Shown one piece after another: positions 35,116-45,496 of a DNA stretch of 64,000 nt. The stretch is taken from contig NC_012870.2 in the NCBI RefSeq assembly GCF_000003195.3, positions 27,424,202 through 27,488,201 on the forward strand. Reading direction: 5' to 3'. Below the pieces are notes generated by a model. It worked only from the letters and a program-made list of their open reading frames with translations, did no database searches and was not told where the DNA came from. Every line of letters begins with the position of its first letter. The first letter of the stretch is position 1. A program made the translations under genes and the position numbers. The stretch is from Sorghum bicolor. Lineage: Eukaryota; Streptophyta; Magnoliopsida; Poales; Poaceae.

Positions 35116-37348
35116 ATGCCTGTAAGACTCGTCGCCGCCGACGACTGGCGCCCGTCGTCGATGACGGAGCGCCGGTTGTTAGAGCTTGAGAAAGAGGGAC
35201 TGCTGCGCCGCCGTACCTTGCTATCGTCGCCATAGTGGATCGCGCCGCCAGCGAGTCACAGGAGGCCTCAGCCGCCCGAGGGCTACGTGGTGTCGTTCGC
35301 CAAGTTCCACCGCCACGGCCTGGGCGCGCCCCCGAGCCGCTTCATGCGGGCCCTCTGCTTCCATTATGGGGTGGAGCTCCAGCACTTCTCTCCGAATGCC
35401 ATCACCGTAGCGGCGGTCTTCGCCGCCGTATGTGAGGGCTACTTGGGGATGATGCCGCACTGGGAGCTGTGGCTCCACTTCTACAGGGGCGAGCTTTTCC
35501 ATGCCCCCACCGGAACCACGGGCGTAAGGAAGCCCGTGCGGGCGGGATGCCTCAATCTGGTGCAGAAGACGGGGAAGACGGACAGGCCGCGGGAGTACAT
35601 CCCGGTAGGGTTATCGACCAACCACGCCGGCTGGGACTCCCAGTGGTTTTATCTGCGGAACGATGACAATCTCCTGCCTTCCTACTCGGGCCGTCTGATC
35701 ATGGAGCGTCCAGCGGATTGGACATACGGCGTCGTCCAAGCTCATCAACCTCGGCTCGACCCCCTCCTCGACGCCCTGAAGAAGCTTCGCCAGGAGGGTT
35801 TGACCGCCGCTCTCGTCCTCTCGGCCGTCCATCACCGGAGAGTTCTCCCTTTGATGTCTCGACCGTTGAGGACGGACGAGATGGGCCCTGGTGTCTCATC
35901 TCGGGACCTTGAGGCGTGTCGGATGTCCAACGAGGCTCCGGCGGACGACGAAGTCGCGGCCCGAGTCAGGGCTGCAATTGCCGGTGATTTTCAGCCGGAG
36001 CATGTTAACGGCTTCCCCATGAGACCTGACGCAGGCTCGATCGATCTGGTACGCCTTCTTTTTGCGCGCAGCCTCGATTCTGGGTTTCCTTTCTCCCCTC
36101 TCTTTTTTCTAAGTCTACCTTAGTTTTGGCAGGGTCGGATTGATGTCCGGTCCTCGAGGCCTCCGGTAAAGGAGGACGAGGTCGATCGTGACAAACGGCG
36201 CCAATCTGCCGAAAAGCTAAAGTCTGCGAAGGACTCTGCAAAGAAGGGGGAGAAGAAGAAAAACCTCGACCGCCAAGCATTAGAGGCGCGTCGAGCCAAA
36301 TCCAGGCAGAGGGGGGAGCCTGAGGAGGAATCCCCTAACGATGATGACGATGATGACGAGGACAGCGACGATTCCGAGGGGATGGCGTCGCGCCTCGATC
36401 GGATTCTCGAGGGCCTGCCTCGAGGTGACGTCGACGCCCCCCGGACGGAGGCGCCAGAGGAGGGTCCGAGCGGATCTCGTCGCCCCCGGGCCGACACCCC
36501 TCCCGCGCCCAAGGCGGGCCAAGACGCACCGCGCCCTCCCCTAGGCCCCAGGCGTCGGGGCCACTAACTCGTGGTCGCGCCGCGGCCTCTGAGAAAGGAG
36601 ATGCCGACCGTAGGAGCGCCAGTCCCGGCGCCCGCCAGGCGGGGACCAACGCGCCTAAGCCAGTGCCTGCCCTCGAGGGGTCTGGAGCCCCGACGCGGGG
36701 TGGCTCGAGGCCCACTGGTAGGGGTGGCGGAAGGCGAGCCGTTCTCCCTGTGGGGTAAGCCTTTTTGATGTTGCGGTTTTTGTCTTCCCATTCTTCCACC
36801 TTTCCTCATATGCCAACCTTTTCTCAGGCTGAAGCGGACCCTTGAGCAGGCCCAGCCGTCCATGGCAAAGAAGCTCAGAATGGGTGCCGCCTCCAAGGAA
36901 CCTGGTTCGTAGTTTATTTCTGGGCGTTGCGACGTTCCTGTGTCGGTTATCATAACGTCTGACCCTTACCCTTTGTTTCGTAGGCTCCTCCAGCTCCCAA
37001 CCTCCAGCCGGCGTCGAGAGGGCTCCGCCTCGTCCCGCGCCTACTCCGTTGCCGCCGACTCGTGATGAGGCGCCCCAGACGCAAGCGTCAGAGGGAGCCC
37101 CCGAGCTCCCCCGATTGGGGGTCGAGGGGGAACCCATCACCATCAGCGATAAGTCCGATGGTAACGAAGCGTCTGGGGGCGCTCGCCCTATGGAGGAGGA
37201 AGCGTCGACCCCTAACGTCGCGGGATCGACTCCCTGGCCCGCCGGCCTCTGCACCCTCGAGGAGCAGAGGAAGAAGAGGGAGGAGGATGAACAGCGGGAG
37301 CGCGAGGCGGCGCGGCGGTCACAGGAGCATGAGGCACAGCAACAGCAG

Positions 37349-37380
<32 letters not shown>

Positions 37381-39465
37381 ACAGCTGCAACCACCGCAGC
37401 AGCAACTGCAGCAGCAACAACAGCAGCAACCACCGCAGCAGCAACTGCAGCACCAACAACAGCAGCAACCACCGCAGCAGCAACTGCAGCAGCGGCAGGC
37501 GGGTCAAGAGGAGGGACCGCTCGAGCCTCCGCCCCAAGGTTCGGCCCAGCCAGTGCTACCGGAGCCGCAAGGGCCCGGCGAACAAGAAGAGGATTTGCCG
37601 GCGTACGGCCCCCCGACCCCAGCGTGGCTCCTCCCGGGGGCACCCGCCACGATCCAGGCAGAGCCGGGGCGTGCGGATGGAGTGGTGGCGCTCGCCTGCA
37701 TGATGCGCACCCCCACCGACCCTGAGTCCGAGATCAAGCGGACGATCTACGGCATGGACGGGATCGCCCTAGGGTTCCTCCGGGAGCGTCGGGCATGGGA
37801 GGACCGCTTTCCCTCCGAGGAGGATGAAATCGGGACGTCGGGGACCAAGGGCGGTACCTGGAAGACGGTGGACGACGACGGGCGGTTCCCATGCCTCGTC
37901 GACCTGTTCCTGCGCCATGGGGGCTCCCTTGAGACCGTCGAGAATCTCATCCGCGGTGTCAAGGCACGGGCCGACCGGGAGATGGAGCACTGGTGCCCCG
38001 ATCGGATCCGCATCCGGGCCTCCCACGACCCGTCCGAGCCTAACATCTTTCTGGACGATCGGAAGGAGGCAGAGAAGTGGGAGCACGTCGAGGAGCTCCG
38101 CCTTTGGATGAAGCATGTGGTGGGGCTCCTCTCAGACGTTATCAACAACGGGCTCGGCCCGGCTTATTTCGTAAGTGCTTTTCGAACTTCAATCCTTGTG
38201 GTGCCTTTTGGTTTTCGTGTTCTAACCATTCAACCCTTGGTTCGCAGGACATGAAAGAGACCTCCCGCATCAAGTCCAGTTTCATACACGCCACGAGAGG
38301 CGGCTGGGAGCAGCTTCCCCTCCTCAAGGATCAACTCCTCGAGTCGCAGGAAAAGCTCCTTAAAGCTTATAAGGATCTCATAGCACTCGAGGAGGAGAAG
38401 AAGGCGAGGGAGGCTGCCTTGGTCGAGGCCCGAGAAGCTTCGAAGAAGGCGGAGGAGGAGACGATGCAGCTACGGGAGCGGGCTCTTACGGTCGAGGAAG
38501 CCGCGTCCAGAGCCCGGGAGGAGGCCCTGTCCTACAAGAGCGTTATCGCGGATCTGGACAAGGAGAAGGGCCTCCTTAAATCCGACCTGGACTCTCTCCG
38601 AGAGTCCTTCCGAAAGATGAAGGTGGAGCACGTGAACGGCGAGGTCGCCAGGGGCGCCGCGGAGGAAGCCAAGAAGAAGGCCCTCGAAGATCTCGAGGCG
38701 GAGCGGGCTCGATCCCGCAGTCTCTCTAACGACGTCGAGCGTCTGAAGGGAGAATTGCTAGAGAAGAGTGGGGCCATTGCTCAGGCTGGCAAGGCGATCG
38801 AGGATCTCTGCGTTGCCAACACCGAGCTGGCACGCTCCAACAAAGAGATCGAGGGGGCCAACACCAGGCTGGTTGGCGAGAACACGGCCCTCGAGGAGAC
38901 CGTACGCGGTATGTTTCCTCTATCAGATTTCTTTTTCCGAGGTGTGCTTAGTTTTTCCTAAGGTCTCTTTGTATTGGCTTTTACAGGGCTCAAGGACGAG
39001 CTCCTGGCCGTCCAAGCCGAGGCTCGCAACGCCAAGGCTCAGCTCGAGGCGGAGGTTGCTTTGAACCGTCGAGTACGGACGGCGATAAGTGATCTCTCGA
39101 CCTCTTGGGAGGTCGAGCCTATGGATGAGTCGAGGGAAGACGCTCGAGGCGACGCCCTGGTCGACCAGTTGTGCTACATAGGCGCGACGCTGCGAGATCG
39201 GGTGCGGGACGCCCTCCACATCGGGGTGAAGCGGGCGATGGCGGTTGTCTGCTCGGGCTTCTCCTACGACATGGAGGTGGTATCCCATGGCTTCGTCACC
39301 GACATCTCCAAGACCGACGTGGAGAACGAGGAGAGGCTCCATGCCTTGATCGACGACGCGGAGGCTCCTGTGGAAAGGTTGGCCAAGCTTTTCGAGCCTG
39401 AGGTGCTCCCTCCTGAGGCTAGCTCGGGCGGAGGCGAGGGCGGTGAGGATCGTGCCGCGGACTAA
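35116..39465 (+). pseudogene. Antisense accessory gene of the Tat Gypsy, left copy: 6 exons, nearly intact
   Basis: Exons: 35116-36048, 36133-36754, 36828-36904, 36984-38170, 38248-38908 and 38987-39465. The five introns are 73-84 bp, all GT-AG, and keep frame. The start is MPVRLVAADDWRPSSM. Residues about 55-310 (PPEGYVVSFAKFHRHGLG..., FMRALCFHYGVELQHFSPNA, ...HFYRGELFH, WFYLRND) match the plant 'putative gypsy type transposon' domain (Pfam PF04195 as I recall it). Then follow a Lys-rich and acidic stretch (DDDDDDEDSDDSEG), a polyQ/LQPPQQQ tract, a globular part (WEDRFPSEEDE, CPDRIRIRASHD), long coiled coils (exon 5) and a C-terminal domain ending GGEDRAAD. The product would be about 1,320 aa. 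Breaks: TAG at 35233-35235 (shared with the right copy) and a frame change at about 36565. It is convergent with pol. Function unknown. Confidence 0.75.
37340..37499 (+). repeat. CAG-rich array with 39-bp units encoding polyQ (left copy)
   Basis: A CAG/CAA run is followed by three copies of a 13-codon unit (PPQQQLQQQQQQQ) starting near 37390, 37429 and 37468. The right copy has the matching array at 49290-49449 with single-base differences (LQP to QQP, QHQ to QQQ). On the minus strand it reads as polyL/polyA shadows. Confidence 0.85.
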
Positions 39466-40022
39466 GGCCTGCGAGCCTGCTCAGGGCGCCTGAGGCCCCT
39501 TGTACAATACTTTGTGAATTCTGTGGTTAACTGATGCTGTATCGCTTTCGTAATTGTCAGATGCTTATTTTGTCTTTCCGCTTGATGCTTTCGTCTCTCT
39601 TTGCGCCCACGTTTGTATCCCTTGCTCGATTTTTCGTAAAAGATCACCACGATCACTTCAATGGTGGGGAAGCGAGTAGAGTTTCCGTAGCCCGGGGGCG
39701 TAGGAATTCTCCAGCTCGTTGTCCCTCGGCCTTTGAGGGGCTCGAGGTGCCTTAGCAACTTGAACCGTGCAAGGTTTACTACGTAAGAAAAGAAAACTTC
39801 TCGGTTTTTTCGATACTCGGGGGGGGGGGGTGTCGTCCCCCGAGGGGGTGCTGACTATGATGGGTCATAGTCGGCGCCCCCTTCTAACGTCGAGATCGTG
39901 ATTTATTAATCTTCTCGGCGCAAAGAAAGAAGAATTGTTTCGAGGGAAAGACTTTATTTATTCATTCATTCGTTTACAAAGTCTTGGTACAAAACGTAAG
40001 CAGGAACATAAGCTTAGAACTT
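39466..40022. other. Convergent 3' region between antisense gene and pol, left copy
   Basis: 557 bp between the stop codons of two converging genes. It holds a G run (39819-39830), a strong inverted repeat (39844-39881) and no coding frame. Both transcripts probably end or overlap here. Confidence 0.6.
39844..39881. repeat. 17-bp inverted repeat, 4-nt loop (left copy)
   Basis: Arms GGGGGTGCTGACTATGA (39844-39860) and TCATAGTCGGCGCCCCC (39865-39881) with loop TGGG; 15 of 17 positions pair perfectly and the rest as G-T. It could form a hairpin in either transcript. The right copy is at 52501-52538. Confidence 0.8.
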
Positions 40023-43000
40023 CTAGGGGTAGAATCGACGTAGCTGTTCGATGTTCCATGCGTTGGTGAGAATTGCCCCTTTTTCGTCCGCCAGCTTGTA
40101 CGTTCCCGGCTTCAGGACCTCGGCTACCACGTACGGACCTTCCCAAGGCGGGGTCAGCTTGTGGCGTCCCTGATTGCTTTGCCGGCGTCGTAGGACTAGG
40201 TCGCCAACGTTGAGGTCCCTCTTGCGCACATGCTTGTCGTGGTAGCGTCGAAGCCTTTGCTGATATCTAGCAGAGTTGAGGAGGGCCATGTCTCTAGCCT
40301 CCTCAAGTTGGTCGACCGCGTTTTCTTGAGTCTCTTTGTTCGATTGCTCGTTGTAGGCCTTGAGTCGAGGTGACCCATACTCGAGGTCTGTGAGGAGGAT
40401 GGCCTCAGAGCCGTAGACCATGAAGAACGGGGTGTATTTTGTGGCCCTGCTTGGTGTTGTCCTAAGGCTCCATAGGACTGAGGAAAGCTCCTCGACCCAT
40501 TTTTTGCCGAATTTCTTCAATTGATTGTAGATCCTTGGCTTGAATCCTTGCAAAATCATGCCGTTGGCACGCTCGACTTGGCCATTAGTTCGAGGGTGGG
40601 CTACTGCAGACCAGTTCACACGGATGTGATGCCGATCGCAGAAGTCCAAGAACTTTTTGCCGGTGAACTGGGTGCCGTTGTCGGTGATGATGACATTGGG
40701 GATCCCAAACCGATGGATAATGTCGGTAAAGAAAAGGAGGGCCTGCTCGGAGCGGATGTTGGTGATGGGTCGAGCCTTGATCCATTTGGAGAACTTGTCA
40801 ATGGCCACCAGCAAATGGGTGAATCCTCCTTTTGCCTTTTGCAGAGGTCCTACTAAATCGAGCCCCCACACCGCAAACGGCCAGGTAATGGGGATCATCT
40901 GAAGAGCGTGGGCAGGCAGATGCGTCTGCTTGGCGTAGAACTGACACCCGTGACATGATCTTACGAGCTCGATGGCGTCCGCCACGGCCGTTGGCCAGTA
41001 GAAGCCTTGTCGAAAAGCGTTCCCTACAAGGGTCCGTGGAGCGGCGTGGTGACCGCAAGCCCCCGAGTGCAGGTCATCGAGGAGTTTTCGGCCTTCTTCC
41101 ACAGTGATGCAACGTTGCAAGACCCCCATCGGGCTCCGTCGATATAGCTCGTTGTCTTCGCCATAGATCACATATGATTTGGCCCGCCGAGCGATACGAC
41201 GAGCTTCTGACTTGTCTTCTGGCAATTCGCCGCGGATAAGGCAGTCGAGGAACGGTGTGCGCCAATCGAATGGTCGACCTGGTCGTCGTTCTATCCCCAT
41301 CATCTCTTCCACCATCAAGAGCGTATCGACAGCGTTGGCTGGTTGGGCGGTGGTGGCGTCGACGCCAGCCCCCGTGCCTAGGTCGACGGATGGCTCATGA
41401 AGATCTTTTGAGAATGCATCAGGCGACACCGTGCCTCTGGTCGATGCGATCTTGGCGAGTTCGTCGGCTGCCTCGTTGTAGCGTCGAGCGACATGGACAA
41501 GCTCGAGACCGTGGAACCTGTCTTCGAGTCGGCGGACCTCCTTGCAGTACGCTTCCATTTTTGGGTCGTGGCAGCTCGAGGTTTTCATTACTTGGTCGAT
41601 GACGAGTTGGGAGTCACCTCGGACGTCGAGGCGTCGGACTCCTAACTCGATAGCGATCTTGAGACCGTTGACCAGGGCCTCATATTCTGCGACATTGTTA
41701 GATGCGGCAAAATGAATCCTGATTACATACCTCATGTGGACGCCTAAGGGCGAGATGAACAGCAGGCCGGCCCCGGCCCCAGTTTTCATGAGTGACCCGT
41801 CGAAATACATTGTCCACAGCTCCGCCTGGACCTGAGTCGGGGGAAGCTGGGAGTCCGTCCATTCCGCGACGAAGTCTACCAGGGCTTGCGATTTGATGGC
41901 CTTCCGAGGCGCGTAAGTGAGAGTCTCACTCATGAGCTCGACCGACCATTTTGCTATTCTTCCGGTGGCCTCTTTGCTCTGGATTATTTCTCCTAAAGGG
42001 AAAGACGAAACCACCGTGATGGGGTGACCGAGGAAGTAATGCTGCAGCTTGCGGCGGGCAAGGATTACGGCGTAGATCAGCTTCTGGATTTGGGGATAAC
42101 GCATCTTGGTCTCCGAAAGCACCTCGCTGACGAAATAGACTGGCCTTTGGACCGGCAGCGCATGACCCTCCTCTTGTCTTTCGACCACCACCGCCGCGCT
42201 GACGACCTGGGTCGTCGATGCGACGTAGAGGAGCAGCGGCTCTGCAGGTTGAGGTGGAACCAGGACTGGGGCCGAGGTCAACGTCTTCTTCAGCCTTTCG
42301 AGTGCTTCCTCGGCCTCGGGGGTCCAAGAAAAACGCTCGACCTTCTTTAGGAGTCGATATAATGGCAATGCCTTTTCTCCTAGTCTCGAGATGAAACGGC
42401 TCAGAGCCGCCAGGCACCCCGTGACTCTCTGTACACCCTTGATGTCTCGGATCGGCCCCATTTTCGTGATGGCCGAGACTTTCTCGGGGTTGGCCTCGAT
42501 GCCGCGCTGCGAAACGATGTAACCTAGGAGCATGCCTCGAGGCACACCGAAAACGCACTTCTCGGGATTGAGCTTGATCCGGCTGGTGCGTAGGCAGCTA
42601 AAGGCAATCTCGAGGTCCTGGATCAGGTCTCCTCGTCGCTTTGACTTGACGACAATGTCGTCGACGTAGGCCTCGACCGTGGACCCTATATGTTCGCCAA
42701 ACACGTGGAGCATGCAACGTTGATACGTGGCTCCCGCGTTTCGAAGCCCGAATGGCATGGTCACGTAGCAATACATCCCAAAATGCGTGATGAAAGAGGT
42801 CGCGAGCTGGTCGGACTCCTTCATTTTTATTTGGTGGTAACCAGAATATGCATCAAGGAAAGAAAGGGTTTCACATCCCGCGGTAGAATCGACAATCTGA
42901 TCAATGCGTGGCAATGGAAAGGGAACTTTCGGACATGCTTTATTCAGACTAGTATAATCGACACACATTCTCATTTTCCCATTCTTTTTCTTAACTAATA

Positions 43001-43244
43001 CAGGGTTTGCTAACCAGTCAGGATGATGAACCTCCTTGATGAATCCGGCCATCAAAAGCTTGTGGACTTCCTCGCCAATGATCTTGCGCTTCTCCTCGTC
43101 GAATCGGCGCAACCGCTGCTTCACTGGCTTGGAACCGGCTCGAATCTCCAAGGAGTGCTCGGCGACTTCCCTCGGTATGCCTGGCATGTCCGAGGGACTC
43201 CATGCAAACATGTCGGCATTTGCACAGAGAAAGTCGACGAGCAC
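40023..43244 (-). CDS. Tat Gypsy Pol (RT-RNaseH-aRNaseH-integrase), left copy, 1073 aa
   Basis: The frame is continuous from directly after the TAG that ends Gag-protease, so it is probably expressed by readthrough or from a degraded reading boundary, not from its own ATG. RT spans about residues 60-250 (FLDAYSGYHQIKM, MPFGLRNAGATYQR, YVDD at 193-196). A Ty3-type RNase H region follows at about 330-420. A second, plant/archaeal-like RNase H lies at 478-600 (MYFDGSL, NNVAEYEAL, RGDSQLVI, NEAADELA), a Tat-lineage hallmark. The integrase has an HHCC finger at 731-768 and D796, D855, E891 (GLDLVGP, TDNGTQF, QVERANG). The C-terminus has GDLVLRRR and WEGPYVV. No chromodomain. All catalytic residues are present. 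The left copy has FITHFGMYC where the right has FITPFGMYC. Confidence 0.93.
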   Translation of the reverse strand: MLVDFLCANADMFAWSPSDMPGIPREVAEHSLEIRAGSKPVKQRLRRFDEEKRKIIGEEVHKLLMAGFIKEVHHPDWLANPVLVKKKNGKMRMCVDYTSLNKACPKVPFPLPRIDQIVDSTAGCETLSFLDAYSGYHQIKMKESDQLATSFITHFGMYCYVTMPFGLRNAGATYQRCMLHVFGEHIGSTVEAYVDDIVVKSKRRGDLIQDLEIAFSCLRTSRIKLNPEKCVFGVPRGMLLGYIVSQRGIEANPEKVSAITKMGPIRDIKGVQRVTGCLAALSRFISRLGEKALPLYRLLKKVERFSWTPEAEEALERLKKTLTSAPVLVPPQPAEPLLLYVASTTQVVSAAVVVERQEEGHALPVQRPVYFVSEVLSETKMRYPQIQKLIYAVILARRKLQHYFLGHPITVVSSFPLGEIIQSKEATGRIAKWSVELMSETLTYAPRKAIKSQALVDFVAEWTDSQLPPTQVQAELWTMYFDGSLMKTGAGAGLLFISPLGVHMRYVIRIHFAASNNVAEYEALVNGLKIAIELGVRRLDVRGDSQLVIDQVMKTSSCHDPKMEAYCKEVRRLEDRFHGLELVHVARRYNEAADELAKIASTRGTVSPDAFSKDLHEPSVDLGTGAGVDATTAQPANAVDTLLMVEEMMGIERRPGRPFDWRTPFLDCLIRGELPEDKSEARRIARRAKSYVIYGEDNELYRRSPMGVLQRCITVEEGRKLLDDLHSGACGHHAAPRTLVGNAFRQGFYWPTAVADAIELVRSCHGCQFYAKQTHLPAHALQMIPITWPFAVWGLDLVGPLQKAKGGFTHLLVAIDKFSKWIKARPITNIRSEQALLFFTDIIHRFGIPNVIITDNGTQFTGKKFLDFCDRHHIRVNWSAVAHPRTNGQVERANGMILQGFKPRIYNQLKKFGKKWVEELSSVLWSLRTTPSRATKYTPFFMVYGSEAILLTDLEYGSPRLKAYNEQSNKETQENAVDQLEEARDMALLNSARYQQRLRRYHDKHVRKRDLNVGDLVLRRRQSNQGRHKLTPPWEGPYVVAEVLKPGTYKLADEKGAILTNAWNIEQLRRFYP

Positions 43245-43250
43245 CGCTTC

Positions 43251-45435
43251 CTATTTGGGGTCGAGGTCGGTGCTGATCGTCAGCACCTTGCCGTCGGAGT
43301 TGTTGGGGTCGAGCGGGATCTTCTTGGTTCCTTCCGCCGCCTCGAAGCTGCCCGCGTGGCGCTTAGGCTCTGGAGCCTCAGCGGCCAGGGCCTCGAGCTT
43401 CGCGACGAGCTCGGTGGAGTTCTCGACCGCCTCCCCGTACTCGACGCACTCGACGTCGCACTCGTACGCGTGCTCGAAGGAGGAACTGACAGTGATGATA
43501 CTTTTGGGACCGGGCATCTTCAGCTTCAAGTAGGTGTAGTTGGGTATAGCCATGAACTTGGCGTAGCCCGGGCGCCCGATGATGGCGTGGTATGTGCCTC
43601 GAAACCCAACCACCTCGAAGGTGAGGGTCTCCTTCCTGAAGTTGGCCGCCGTGCCGAAGCAGACCGGTAAGTCAATTCGACCTACTGGCAGCGCCTTTTT
43701 TCCTGGCACGACGCCATGGAACCCGCCGGCACTTGGTTGGAGCTTCCCTCTATCTATGCCGAGGAGGTCAAGGGTCTCGAGGTAGATGATGTTGAGGCTG
43801 CTACCGCCGTCCATTAGCACTTTCGAGAGCCGGGTGTTGACAATGATGGGGTCGACGACGAGCGGGTAGACGCCTGGGGCGACTACCTTGTCGGGGTGGT
43901 CTTCTCGGTCGAAAGTGATAGGAGTGCTTGACCAGCTAAGGTATTGGGGCACCGCCATTCTTGCTGCAAAGACTTCGCGACGCTCCCTGCTGAACACCCG
44001 TGGGCCTGGTGGCTCGGGGGCCACCCGGTCCTCGTCGCTGTCGTATCTCCCACCGCGATGCGCGCTATAACCGCGCTCTTCCGCGTCTCCATGCCGGCGG
44101 CGTCGATTTTCTTTGATGTCGTGCCGCGCGTCGTGTCGATGTTGACCGTCGACGGGGAGGATGAGAGCGGTCTTTCTACCTCGAGGGGGAGGTTGTTGTT
44201 GGACTGACACCTCCTCTTCGTTTAGAGGCTGTTCGTCGCGCTTCTCTGTGGCAGCTCCTCGCCGTCGAGACGCCGAACTTTCAGCTTGTTGAACCGCCGC
44301 CACCTGGAGCAATGTCTGTACCTCATCTCGAATGCGTCGGCCTGGGAATTCGACGGCTCTGGCATGTTACGTAGCAGCATCGTCGCTGCCACTACATTCT
44401 GGCCTGCTCGAGGGAAACGGCCGACAGGTTGCTCTGGTTCTGAGCCGCCGACGATCTGTCGATGTACCTCTCGAGCGCGTCTACGGACACTTCCGCCCGG
44501 TGGGTAGGGCAGGTCTTGCTCGAGGATTTGCTCGAGCAGGACGAGGCGCTCGCGGTCTTCGTCGAGCTTCATCTTGAGCTCCCGCAGCTGCGCGAGCTAC
44601 GTGGTTCTATCTTCATGATGAGGGGGTCGACCTGTCCGTCGTTCCCAGGCGTCCTGGGGTCTTCTCGCGCCGCGGGGGCTCGACCTCCCGCAGCAGCATC
44701 CCGGGTCTCGTCAGTAGTTTCTACCGCCCCGTCGATGTGATAGCATTCCCTCGTAGGGTCATAGCTGTCCGTCTCGGAGTCGGAGTCCGGTTCAGCGGCA
44801 TAGAAACACCCACGTCCTTCCTCCAGCAATCGTTGCCTGAGGGAGGTGATCGAGTATCGTCCGGGGCCTAGACGACGGAGGCCTTGTACTCGGGAGAGGT
44901 CCGGCAGCTCGGACGCCGACTGCCGCGCTTCAGAGCTACGTGGGAGGACCATTGGTCTTTCTACGTACGTCTGGGCGTTTGGGCATATCGTCCTGGCGAG
45001 CGACGCCGCGGCGTTGTCCAATCCGAACGGCAGTGCCGCTCTTGGAGTGAACAACCCGTGTGGAAGTAGCCTAGCAGCGGTGGGGGAGAGCGCGCGAGAC
45101 GTGTCACCTCCCGTCGTCGCGCGGTGCTGAGTCGTCGCGCTTGTTGCTCCGTCCCACGGTGCCGCCGACTTGTGGCCTACGCCCTGCCTCGCACGAGTTG
45201 TTGGTCGTGCTGAAGCAGAGGGGCCGCGGTGGTGCTGTCCGCGCCTCTTCTTAGGCGGGGAGGCGTGGTGGTGAGGGCGTCTCGGGGCCTTCAACCGTGC
45301 TGGCGTAACGCGGGCTCCTCCTGGTCCTTTGACTGAGAGCAAGATCATGTCGTAGCCGGAGCCCGTAGACATGAACTCGAGGCTCCCAAACCAAATCACC
45401 GTGGAGCGCGGAAACGGCGAGGCAAGAGTAGCCAT
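43251..45435 (-). pseudogene. Tat Gypsy Gag-protease, left copy, with 966-bp internal deletion and two frameshifts
   Basis: Starting at ATG 45435 (MATLASPFPRSTVIWFGSLE), the frame breaks at a G run (44622-44626, five G against six in the right copy) and again near 44339-44340 (one G missing). The last segment, 44312-43251, contains the retropepsin motif VLMDGGSSLNIIY and ends DPK-TAG. Compared with the right copy, 322 codons are missing at about 43986, between PRVFSR and ERREVF. These covered the Gag core and the zinc-binding region. The junction has a CCCT microhomology and stays in frame. This copy cannot make normal Gag. Confidence 0.88.
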
Positions 45436-45476
45436 CCGGAAAGGAGTGGGAAGTCGATGAAAAAAAACACGCAGGA

Positions 45477-45495
45477 CCCCTACCTGGCGCGCCAA
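45477..45495 (-). promoter_or_regulatory. Primer binding site of left Gypsy copy
   Basis: On the minus strand TTGGCGCGCCAGGTAGGGG lies one base from the LTR. This is the primer site familiar from grass Tat-type Gypsy elements; I believe it matches a tRNA-Arg 3' end but have not checked. Confidence 0.8.
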
Positions 45496-45496
45496 C

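Noticed and set aside
34807..35235. 142-aa frame starting upstream of the TATA box of the antisense gene
   Set aside because: Only the part from ATG 35116 lies downstream of the TATA box. The upstream codons have no similarity and the start used is not ATG.
37212..37643. Minus-strand polyA/polyV and polyL frames (also 49162-49593)
   Set aside because: They are complements of the CAG/CAA repeat and have no other content.
38077..38961. 294-aa frame taken as an independent gene
   Set aside because: It reads through intron 4 (38171-38247) and into intron 5. Its meaningful part is exon 5 of the antisense gene.
43023..43670. 215-aa plus-strand frame opposite gag-pol (also 55680-56327)
   Set aside because: It is the exact antisense of conserved protease and RT coding. 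No splice or promoter signals, and its composition mirrors the pol codons.
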